Of a stretch of 64,000 nt of DNA, positions 45,650 through 56,915 are shown piece by piece. The first letter of the stretch is position 1. Each line of letters begins with the position of its first letter. Origin of the DNA: Lepidodermella squamata (lineage: Eukaryota; Gastrotricha); assembly GCA_047495785.1 (NCBI GenBank), contig JBLDXI010000043.1, positions 496,001 through 560,000 on the forward strand, read 5' to 3'. A model generated the notes under the pieces. That model was not told the DNA's origin and made no database searches. It was given only the letters and a program-made list of their open reading frames with translations. The position numbers were made by a program, and so were the translations under genes.

Positions 45650-47226
45650 GAATATACAGATTTTGATCCTAGAACAACCGGTGCTACCGACATTTTACCT
45701 TAACATAATATTTAAAATGTTAGATAAAAAGTTTTAAAAAGTGAATTGTTATAGTTTTACAATCTTTATCTTGAGACCGGAGCAATTCGGTTTTACGCCG
45801 AAGCTAGGTACAGTCGACGCCTGCACAGTCTTTTACGCTATCGTGGCATATTTTCTCACCGAAGGGAAAAAAGTTTGCACTGCATTTGTTGACTTTTCCA
45901 GCGCTTTCGATAAAATTAGCCGATTCCTCCTAATTCAAAAACTGAGAAAACTAGGCCTGCCACCCGCTTTTATCGAGGTAATAAAAAACATGTACGCCGA
46001 CAATAAATTATTCCTACGCTACAGATCCAGCATTCTCTTCGACAAGCCCATTACCTCTAACGTTGGAGTAAGGCAAGGCGACCCACTCTCCCCGCTTCTG
46101 TTTTCTATTTTTATAAATGACCTTATACCCCAGCTCATGAAAATCATTCCAGGCTTGACCTTCGGAGAATACGCTATTTTAGCCATCCTCTATGCAGATG
46201 ACCTGGTTTTGATGGCTGATAGCCCCGAAAAGTTACAACGCCTTCTCGACGAACTAGTAGTCTATTGTGAAAATAATTCCCTGAAAATAAATGTGGAAAA
46301 AACCAAAATTATGATTTTCGAAAAACGATTCACCGAAAATAAAAATTTGAAATTTACACTTGCCGGTGAACCACTCGAGAGGGTCAAAGACTTTAAATAC
46401 CTAGGCGTCTATTTTACCCACAACCTGAACTGGTCGAGGTTATCAATGCGAACACTAAACGAGTTGCGGCACTAATACCCAACATGATCGATCGTTTTAC
46501 GACATATCTTCCCCCTAGAACTTTCCATCTTTTGCATAACTCTTACTTAGTTGGCAATTACGCATATCGTTCTTGCCGCGCAATATGTGCGATTTCGGGC
46601 CTAGTGAATGTCATTTATTAGTGATTGCGCGCATGTTTTATGTGCTATGTTGTAGCGCCAAGCGAAAAATCAATACTTGCATATTAATGAGGGGCCGTTT
46701 ATGCGGGCGTGCGTTCGCGGGCGAAATTCTTTGTAACTCGCGGGTTTTTTAAGTTCTTGGATAACTCAGCTGAAAACTGGTCAACAATTGAAGCAAGTGT
46801 TGCAACAGACCAATATTTTAACGTAGAATGCATTGGACCCTTGATTGGGGAAATGTCACTAAGTAGATGCAATAATTTTTGCAAAATACATGAAGAGCGC
46901 TAGTCCGGTTAACGTCAGGTAAACTCATATTTTTGTCCGATTTTGTTGCGCCAATGTCTACTTCATTCGGCTAAATTTTCATTTCCAAATTGAAGAATCG
47001 TTTAGGAATCACATTCAGACGAGAAAGCGTGTTTCTACCAAACGTGTGGAATGACCTGAAAGTACCGAAATTTTCACGCCGGCGCAGCAAGTTAATTCTT
47101 CGGTGAAATTTTTTTGTTTTCAGCTAAGAAGCTCTGACGGCTGTTTCCTGCAAATAAAAGAACAGTAATATGGGACCTGACTCGTTTTAACGACCTTAGC
47201 AGGCTCATCAATTATTCCATGGAAAA

Positions 47227-47569
47227 TTACCAAACCATTCCCATCGGGTTATTTCGAATTATTTCCGGTTGATTTCTAATTATCTTCGGTGAATTGGTAG
47301 AAAAGGGGCAAGAAATGATTTTAATACCTGTCATTAAAAAAAATATCCAATATTTTCGCAAAAATTTCAAACATTCGGAAAGAAACTTTGATACTGCATT
47401 CAGACACCCCGAATTTACTGATTTTTTTCGTGTCCACACACAATTCGACTATTATTCCTAAACAAGTGCCATCAAAGGCCTTTTCACGTCATTTATCTAT
47501 GATTTCACCGAAGAGAATTATGAATTCCCCAAAAAATACCGAAAAAACCCGATGGGAATGGTTTGGTAA
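47227..47569. repeat. 343-bp inverted-repeat MITE
   Basis: TTACCAAACCATTCCCATCG at 47227 is inverted at the right end (47569), with arms of about 75 bp sharing CTTCGGTGAA. A third, direct copy of the end lies at about 48,596. Confidence 0.75.
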
Positions 47570-49010
47570 TTTTCGGTATTTTGCTATATTAGACCGTATT
47601 TTACCAGTTTTTTCATTCTTCTTGTCAACTATGACAGTTGATTAGCATTTCCATGACAGCTACGATACCGTAATACCATCCGATTAGTAATAACCCCGAG
47701 TTTTTGGCTTTTTCATAAACCCGAAATACGGATCAGACTTTCCGTCCGCTCACTAGTCGTAAATTCTTCGGTGAAAATGTTTTGTTTTCAGTTTATAAGC
47801 CCAACTTGTAGTTTCCTTCAATTTCGACGTGATAGTTTTAGGCCCCACCGACTCGTTGTCATTGGCAGACTCGCGTATTACTCAGTATAAAACCCGGTAA
47901 TTTTACTGAAAATACCGAATGCTAACACGATGTACTCGACAAGCGAAATTAAAGTTTTTTCGATTGAAAATGTTATGTTAGGTATCCCTTACATATTCAT
48001 AATGTTTCAGCTTTAAAAAAGCGAGCTAGAAAGATAGGGATCGCGTAAATAAACCACAAGGCAGAATTTCACCGGGAAAAACCGGTTGCAGGTTTGATGC
48101 CTACCAGCTGAAAATGTTCACGAAAGCGATGCGCCAGACTGCGCAAAAACATTAAGAAATATCGACTAGTTATAATCGAATAAGAAAATTCTGTTTACCA
48201 CCGATAGGTTTCAGGCTGGTTAGCCGAACAATTTCGGTTTCAAACTGGTCAGGCGGTGACTAGTTCGGCTTCGGTGATAATGACATGGATCATACTTTTC
48301 GCTGAACTGTAGTACAGAAAGTCGTAAAATTTCTTGCTAGAAAGTAACTGCCGGTCATAGCAGTCCAGCAAAAATTTTTTTATCGATAAATCTCCGAGAA
48401 TTTAGCCAACGGAAGACCCTCTATATTTATGGTGTATCCGGTATTCCCGGAATTTTCATATAAACAGCGACGTAGTGCTCTAAAAGTTGATCGAAGGCGT
48501 TAAAACCAGGTGCAATTGATTGCTTAAGGTCGCCCTGATATTTTAGACTGGAAAAATCTGAAGAGCAACGTTGGAGTAAAGTTGAATAGCGAATATTACC
48601 AAACCATTCCCATCGGGTTTTTCGGTTATTTGTCGGTGAATTCGTAGATTAGCAGTGCAAAATACCTTACGTACCATCTGTTTGAGAATAAATCCTTAAT
48701 TGTTAGGGAAAATATGGAAACATCAATTTATACAGGGCGTCCAAAGGTAGTAAAGAGTTGAAATGTTGACATTCTAGATAATTCCAGCGAATTTGGTTAT
48801 ATTAAGGCAATCACCACTTTTAAAGGTATTTTTTATCAAACACGGGACTAAAAGGAAAAATATATGACTGTGGAGGTGACATTTTCCGAAATTACGCTCG
48901 TCAGGTATCTTGATAATATCTTGCTGGGATATATCTTGCGATGTTTCACAAGCCCGAGAAGCGATAGGCGGCCCCTCATTAATATGCAAGTATTGATTTT
49001 CTGCTTAATG

Positions 49011-49519
49011 ATTGCGCCCATACGGGCGCCGTCGTTCACAAATTATTTTTACAAAATTTTCATCATTTGAGACAATGGTCACCCCCCTTAAAAATCATTC
49101 TAGAACGCTGAAAACAGGTCTAAAAAGTAAATTTTTGAGCCGCATATTTTGGTGAATTTTCCAGATTTTTATTTCAAGTCTAACTGGTCGAAAACTGGAC
49201 CTAAATGACTTACAAAAATTTAAATCGCCGAATTTTGAGCTGAAAATGTGATTTTCGGAATCAGCGATTTTTTTAACCCTAATAGAAATGAGTTGAAAAA
49301 ACTTCGATTCGAGATTTTTCATTTTTTGCTAATCGCGGGTTACGGTTAGCTAATTGAGAGATAAAACGGTAACCAGTGTGCCGAGCGTCATCGATTACCT
49401 ACTGGGATGTGTTATTTATTGCAAAATCGCAATTTTCAAGGGGGCAACCATTGTGTTGAAAATTTCTCAGTTTTTTGAATTTGTGTACGACGGCGCCCGT
49501 ATGCCGGATTCGCGCAATC
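49011..49519. repeat. ~510-bp inverted-repeat MITE
   Basis: ATACGGGCGCCGTCGT followed by CACAAATT near the left end is inverted near the right end; both termini begin ATTGCGC. Non-coding interior. Confidence 0.65.
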
Positions 49520-51689
49520 ATAAAGCGGTTTCGCGGCGTCATGCCTAGCGCCTGCACGCCGAAACTGGAACTGTTAGGTGGTAGGTGGACGGATAAAAGA
49601 TTTCGGATTTTATTTTATTTTCGGATTATCGGATGAACGGTTGATTTTCTACGAATTTTCAAACTGAGAATTTCAAGAAAACCGACGCTTAATAATGACA
49701 TCGAAGTATTTACCCCGCACCCGTGTTACCCTTTCAGGTGCGGAATTTATCCTGTTCAAAGTTTATTTTTAGCTACGCCGAAGCACGACGGTTTTTTCAG
49801 TACCAAAATCGCCGCGAGATTCACAAGTTTTCCTTTGATTGTAGCGTTTGGCGCGCGAATTATCTTTAGTGAAAATAAATAATTTCATTTCTTTGAATTT
49901 CTTCAAATTTATCGACACCTCACCCTGATAGCGCTTATAATTTATTGTACGTGAAATGTAGCAAATTTTGCGCTGAATTTTTAGAGACTAAACTTGTCGA
50001 CACCGCTCTTACGGTTGTCGAACATAAAGTGGCGCGGTAAATCGCGTTTTCAGCCTTTTTAGCGTGCCGGCGGCTCTCACACACACACTCAGGGTCGATT
50101 TCTGTCAAATTTTTGAACAGATTTAGTTGTTTTGTGCGCACATAAAGAACACACAGGTCGACGTAAAATGTCCAGACGAATCGAACGAGACTAGACGCGT
50201 CGTCGTTGCCCTCATAGTTATTCAGCTATAAGAGGCGCGGTAGAACTTGGTTTCGATGTCATCTCGATGCGATAAGTGTGAAAACGGCAACAATTAATTA
50301 GGTACCACTATCACAGTAAGCCGCAGTAAAAAAATGACGAAATGGTGAAATTTGTGTATGCCGTGATAATGGGTGTAGTGATCGAAGCTATTTAAGTTAA
50401 ATAATTCTATCTCAACTAAATAACGGTATCTTTGGCGTTTAGAATAAAAATAATTTCACTTTACAATTTTGACCCCCTTTCCCCATTCCGATTTTTATTA
50501 GGCTATACAGTTAAACGCCATACTTATATACTAGCATATAACTGGGAAATTTCAGAAGAATTATGGATTACCGTATTTGATCCAATTCACTGAAAATTGC
50601 CTATCCCTGATAGCATCCTAATAGGTTTGTGGGCCCAAGGGGTTTGGAAATGTCAAAAATAACGATGGGATACAGAGGATGAATTTTCGCATGAAAATTA
50701 AAATATCCGCCTTAATTTTATAATTTTAGATCATGCCATAGAGAATAGAGTTACCAGAGATGAAACTCCTATTGGAAACTTGAAGTTTTAATTCTTTTGC
50801 CGATTTTCGTAAATTTTCATTATCATCCAAAAACCATGAATAATTTTTGAACGGTAGCTTTGGTAAACAAGAAATTTCATACGTTTATAATATGGACTCA
50901 GTTCTATCAATTCCACTAAAGAAAGCGATAGTCCGATCAAGGATGTGGCCGTGGGGTCAAGGCAAAAACACCCATTTTTGAACCCCTAAAAAAGTGACCT
51001 TCGCGGAAATCGCTATGGCGTCAAAACCGTACATTTCCGTACGAAATCCTTTGAACTGGCTGTAGTTGAAACCAATCCCCATCGATTAGAATAAAAAAAT
51101 CGGAATTCCATGATGAGCTATTTTGGGTATAGCGCGTGGAAAAACACCCTTGTTTTACATGTAAACATGTATGCGCGAGTTTGAAAAAGATCCGCCATAA
51201 TGAAAATTATGAGCCGAGTTTCATTAAATATCTTTTTTATTTCGTGGATGATGTCATTTTTTTCTGTAACATGCTGATAGATTGGGCTCTGAAGCGAGAG
51301 GTTTCGAAACAATTTCTCAATTTCCGTGGCTGGATATTTCAGAAACTGATGATTTCTGAGAAAATTCTGATTTTACTTGATGTTTAATTCGTTGAAAAAT
51401 CGATCATTGGTTAGTCTCCTGCCTTTGCATCATTATTATTTTCACGTTGCGTGAATAAAAGACTTCGACTGCACAAGCTTAGAAAAAATGACGTAGTTTG
51501 AACCACTGGCATGAGTTCTACATAGAGTAAAGAACGAAAATCAAGATTTCAGGTTCATTACGTCGAATAAACGCAGCGATTCCATTTCGTGGATAACTAA
51601 TCAAAATTGTCACGAAATGACAGCCAAGAAATCTAGGACAAAATGATGGACGGTAAAGAACAAAAAACTCATGGCTAGGAATTTCATGA

Positions 51690-52280
51690 TCTTCCGAAAA
51701 CCCAAGAAAAAGAGAAAAATTGACGTTTTCCAGACTTTAAGCTACTGCATCTCCGAAAAACCGAGGGTGACAATTGCATTTTTTCATATCACAAGACAGC
51801 TAAAGATGTCCTCTACCAGGCTGGTTGGTCGCGTAAAAAGTCTATCCACAAGGGTTAGCGAGGAATCGCATGTCAAATGTCACAAAAATCGTCGTAGTTG
51901 GGCCGTTTTCAGCAGCAAACGGGTCATCTTTGCGACCCTCCCACTAAAAACTCCGGGGATGGATTTTCGGTTTCTTGATATCGTTAGAAAGCCCAAGAAC
52001 TGGTCTACAAGGCTGGTTGGTCGCGCAAAAAGTCTATCCACAGGGTTTGCGAGAAATCGCATGTCAAATGTCCCGAAAATCGTCGTAGAGAAGCAGTTTT
52101 TGGGCCCAACCGGGTCATCTTTGCGACCCTCCCTCTTGAGAACCCGTGGATGGATTTTCGATTTCTTGATATCGTGGGAAAGCCCAAAAACCGGTCTACA
52201 AGGCTGGTTTGTCGCGCAAAAAGTCTATCCATAGGGCTAGCGAGGAATTGCATGTCAAATGTCACAAAAAAATCGTCATT
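51690..52280. repeat. ~191-bp tandem satellite, about three copies
   Basis: CTGGTTGGTCGCG-like units start at 51821, 52013 and 52204, a period of 191-192 bp. Shared words include AAAAAGTCTATCCA, CATGTCAAATGTC, CGGGTCATCTTTGCGACCCTCC. Copies differ by about 10-15 percent by eye. Weak open frames across it are a by-product of the repeat. Confidence 0.85.
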
Positions 52281-53251
52281 TTCGCTGTTGTAGCGCCTGA
52301 GAATTGATTAACTTATGGTGATTCACGAAATTTAAAAAAAAGCATGTCAGTTTCGCAAATTATGTTCTGGATCGCGGGTTTCTTTGCCTCTTCCATATTT
52401 TTGCTTCATATTCAAAAAGTGAATAAAAATGGTATTAAAGTCTTGAAACGATACAGCAGTACTTTTTTGAAAATTAAATTTGAAATAATTTTCATGTTAT
52501 TCATTTTGAAATTTTGAAATTAATTTATAGCCGCATTAGGAATATGTCCATTTCGGGGTTTTCTCGTAGGAAAATCTGCAAATTCACACATATTATGCAT
52601 GTTGAAGTCTTATTTCGTAGCGATATTCCTATTACCGCAGTAGCATTACGGCATAATCCTAGTTGATGTGCGCATTTCTATCATGTACGCATACCGCTTG
52701 CACGCCATATAAAAGGAAAAACGCTAATAGCGTAAAACATTTACCGGTTGCGCTAACCGCACCTAATAATACCGTGCAAGAATATAAACACATGTGCGCG
52801 GGAAGTATGGCGCAGCGCGCGCACGTTTACTATGGATACCATGGCAACCATTTGCCGCAGGTTATTCATAGTGCGTGAGTTCTGAAACACCCTGTATATA
52901 GGATGTGGCACCCTAAATGGGTGAACTTTGGCGCCCGGCAGCTCCCTAACCGCTCGGTCGATTCTCGATTATTTTACGTCGTTGGATAGCCACGAGACTG
53001 ACTTAGATGCTTATGACGAAGCGCGACTCGTCAGCTCGCGCTCTTTGTTTACTCAGCTACCACTCACTGCGCGCCTGCTGCGCGCGTGTGCCTCACTTTG
53101 CCTCTCTGATATACTTATTGTTTTGGAGATAGGACTTTAAGCCGCACTAACGACGAATTATAATTATAATTATTAGCAACAAGTATGTGGATTACTTTCT
53201 TTCAAAGCTAAAACAGCAATAAAAACTATTTGAACTGACAAAACGAATTCA

Positions 53252-53337
53252 CTAAAAAATTATGACAGCCCCGGATGGAATCGAACCATCGTACCCCTAG
53301 GTAGTATCAGCCTCTTCAGCCACTACGATGGTTCATG
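53252..53337 (-). tRNA. tRNA-like retropseudogene or short SINE
   Basis: On the minus strand an A box (TGGCTGAAGAGG) and a perfect B box (GGTTCGATTCC) with a 5-bp T stem (GATGG/CCATC). The acceptor stem does not pair, so no functional tRNA. It is bounded by GAATTC on both sides, a possible short duplication, and has a T6 run at its 3' end. An internal 10-bp inverted repeat AACCATCGTA/TACGATGGTT is odd. Confidence 0.5.
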
Positions 53338-55284
53338 AATTCGCAACTTGGAACGCTACTTCGCTACCTATGACTTAACGAAAAAGCCCTATTTTTTGTT
53401 AACCACAAGCGCGAACGCTCTCGACTAGCGCCCGGTCATGCCGCCACCACGGGTCCGGCACCGAGGTGGTCATCGCAAATTGAATGAAAATAATGATGAT
53501 TGGCTAATTTGCGTAACGAAAACTTGACAACTTTAGAGACATTATAATAATGAGAAAAGGATTTAAATATTATTTCCAGCCGGATCGCAGCCTTCTATTT
53601 TTTATTAACAGAATTAACATCTGCCAAAAAGTATGTCTGCCAATTCACTATTCCAAATCGAGGGTTCTGGATCGTATCCCGACCATATTTTTCGCATAAA
53701 ATTGAAGACAAAAAAATTTGACCGAAGAAACTGAACATATTATTGAGAAAATTCAAATTCCTCGGGCGCAAAACGCTTTAGCATCATTAATCTGACGACG
53801 ATTTTGGTAGTAAAAAAATCCACTGACTGTTCTAATATTTGCATTTTGCATTACTGCACTTTTTCGATTACGTACCATTTCTGATTTTTTTCTAAATAAA
53901 ACTCCTCTATCATTTATAAACTCCCTCCTTTATCAAACCTGAAAAAATGTAATAAAATTCATGGAGTGGCTCTGTGTCTGACCGCTATCAGTGATATCCG
54001 CGATGCAAATTCTCCCGCACACTGTGGCTCAAACTAGCCCGCCGCCTGACGCTGAGGGAGTTTTATAAGTAAATACATCCATAAAGTCATACTTTATGCC
54101 ACAAGGCGTGGTCGCGCGCACTCGCATATGCGCCATAGGCGCGCAGTCACTAATATATAAAATTCACTATTTCGCAAATATTGCGCGACAAGAACGATAT
54201 GCCGGCGGCTTCTGGGGTCAAACGAAAAAGAACAAAGTTTTTCCGTTTAACACACATTTCGTAAAGCTCCTATGTCGAATACCGACATCAGCAAGGGACG
54301 AGCTGGTTAAACGGGAATACTACAGTGCTCCCTCGTTAGTGGCACCCTCGTTAAAAGAACTCCCTCGTTAATAGACCGTAATTTTGGACCCCACAAAATA
54401 AATCAGTGGTTAATTTTTAATTAAACAAACAATAATTATTGGATGAATTAAAAAAATTAAGTGTGAAGAATTTGCGTTCCTAGAAACCTAGCGGCGTGTT
54501 GTCGTGGTTTTGAGAGATCCAGTTATTTCTAGTTTAGTTCAAACGAGTTGAACGATCATCAGTGCATTAAGCTGTTCTTGCGGGCTTTGAAATGACTTTG
54601 ATTATGCAACAGAGTGTGTGGATTAGCTGCCACTCAAGTCGTGCTGCGAGTCGTCCTGTTTTTTAGTTGAAATTCCACCAGAAATTACGCCAGTTCATCA
54701 GAAAAAACTAGTAATTCGTTTCAACTATAAAAATGCCCTTCTATCTTCAATCTTCTTGATTTTCAGATTTTCCATGAGGTCGATTGCTGATCAACCAATA
54801 TGCCCATTGAATTGCCCTCATTTTTCATTATTTAACAGTTTTCCCGGCCAGAAAATCTCTTTAACTTTATCACCATTATTAGCATGAGTCAGGATTAAAA
54901 TCGTTACTTTTTCTTAGAAAAATCTGAAACTTCGTGGTATTTTGTATAATTTCTGACATCTTTGAATGAGCCCCGCTGGAATAAACCGTGAGCCTAATAG
55001 GAAATCACTAGTAATAATCCAGGTTTTCTGGTCGACAATTCTTGAATTTTCCACTCTAAATTATTTTTCTAAATGACTTTTTTAAGGTAATAATAGTTTT
55101 ATTTAGCCTCTTCTAGACTGAGCGTCATTTACCGTTTCCGGTTTTGAAGAGGGCGAAGGCAGGCAAAGATAAAATCATCACCAACCCCCACAGTTGAAGA
55201 TCTTGCTTTTTCCGAAAAATTCATAGTTTTCAATCGAGTTTACAATCATGCGCGATTCATCTTTTTCAAAAGACACCATTTCAG

Positions 55285-56267
55285 CTAGTTGAAAATCGGG
55301 TATAATTTTAATTTCAAACTCCTTTTCGCCGGATTTTTCCTTCCCTTTTTTCTTTGGCGTTTTGCCCTTCTTATCCTTGGCCTTATTCTTAGTGCTAGTT
55401 TTCTTTTCCGGCGTAATTCCTTAGTCAGTCCTACCTTTATCAGACTTCTATGCACTCCGTGGATCCATCTAGTTCGGGGTCGTCCTCTAGGTGCAAACCA
55501 TCCCAACGGAGGCGTCCAAATATATATTTTGTTAATTAGTCCTTCCTCGTCGTAGTCACGTGATCTAACAATGTGTCCGAAGTACCTTAACCGTTGTTTT
55601 TCAACTATGCGGCTCACTTCAATGAGACCTCCGCATAGAGCCAACCTTATATCTATGTTAGGAATGTAGTCCATTAAGTGGACACCTACTATTGATCGGA
55701 GCCATCGATATTCTATAGTGTTTAGTCTATTTTCTTGGGCTACCGATATGTTCCATGATTCGCACGCGTAAATGAGGGTAGGTATTATAACACATGTCAA
55801 TACCTTAAGTTTTGTTGCTATGGAAACCTGATTTTTGTTGCACATGAATTTATTCATGGCTCCGAAAACACTGCCCGCTTTAGAAATCCTATAGTTCAGT
55901 TCCTCGTCGATTTTGCCGTCACTAGTAATGATACTGCCTAAATATTTGAATTTTGTCACTTTTTCAAGTTTTTTCCCATTTGGTTCCAATTCGTAATTTT
56001 GTGCAGCCGACTCGTCCTTAGAGATAATCATATATTGAGTTTTTGCCGCGTTTATTTTCAAACCCAATTCGGTGCCAAATCGAAAATATTAAGTAGTCGT
56101 GAAATTTCGTCGTGGTTCATGCCTAAAAGTGTTCCGTCGTCAGCTTTTTTAAGTTCTTCAAATTTATTTCCCTCCCGTGTTACGTAATCACGAAGAATCG
56201 TGTCCTTGTTTTCAGATTTAATTGAATTTAGATACATAGATTTATTCTCATAATAAACCGTTATCAT
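55285..56267 (-). pseudogene. Reverse transcriptase fragment of a different LINE
   Basis: The frame from 56067 contains GLKINAAKTQYMI, KFKYLGSIITSDGKIDEEL and IPTLIYACESWN, the palm-thumb and connection part typical of RTE/craniofacial-development-like LINEs. A preceding frame (about 56,160) contributes ADDGTLLGMNHDE, a decayed YADD box, so there is a frameshift near 56,070. The C-terminus is Lys/Arg-rich. It lies inside the pogo-like element, so it either inserted later or was carried in. Confidence 0.8.
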
Positions 56268-56749
56268 TCGTTCGAGTTATTGGATATTTTAGGCGATTTT
56301 TGAAAGTCGATAGGCCTGATCTAGCATGCAACTCGCTGCCACTAATTAACGATTTCATTGCTCAGCGCCCTGGCAATTTTCCCAGTTTTTTCACAACTTT
56401 TCATGATTCGATTTTGACTTTGAAAATTGCAACATCCCGAGAAGGGGCGGCGGGAGCTTCTGCCCGATTTTTTTACTTGCTCTGATCTTAATAGGGCAGT
56501 CGAATGAAAATCAGACCACGCCTGAGAAGATAATAATTCATTCGATTCAATCGAAACGCCTATCAAATCAGTGTTTCCTTTGACCACACGTTTGACGGAA
56601 CCACACGTCTTATGCCTTACGAGGTCCGCCATAGCTCAATGCCATTAATTCGATGAAATTCGAGAAAGACAGAGGCAGCTTAACTGCGTAAAAAATCGAA
56701 AATGTTTAATATTTCATCAAAATTGTCAACATTTCATAATAATTAGCCA

Positions 56750-56915
56750 TTTTTTGAATATTTCTACAAATTTTAGGCGAATTTTCTGAATTGAAATTTG
56801 CTTGTGATTTTTTCAGAGAAATATCCGAAAAGTAATTTCAGGCCACTGGAGAATTTCAAAATTTGGTTCCGCTCAATGTAAACTAGGTTCCGGTAAAGGA
56901 GAGGCCATTTGTGGA
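56750..56915 (+). repeat. Dispersed repeat also found at 26.65 kb
   Basis: Direct-orientation match to about 26,650-26,876, including TTTTAGGCGAAT, TTCTGAATTGAAA, AGGCCACT and GGTTCCG(C/G)(T/A) words. Too diverged to fix its ends. Confidence 0.5.

Larger units (their letters stand above)
46568..54196. mobile_element. 7.6 kb composite element inserted in LINE B
   Basis: Inverted ends CGTTCTTG(C/T)CGCGCAATAT continue with diverged similarity for about 60 bp (AGTGAAT, TATTAGTGA, TGCGCGC). ATAT (or TA, the context being palindromic) is duplicated at 46564-46567 and 54197-54200. The interior has no transposase frame. It is a patchwork of smaller inverted repeats, a short satellite and a tRNA-like piece, listed separately; the rest is AT-rich with no gene. 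A 32-bp word (starting AAAATCAATACTTGCATATT) occurs near 46,665 and inverted near 48,985. Confidence 0.7.

Noticed and set aside
51671-52234. 187-codon frame as a protein gene
   Set aside because: It runs through the 191-bp tandem repeat, which explains both the open frame and its internal repeats.
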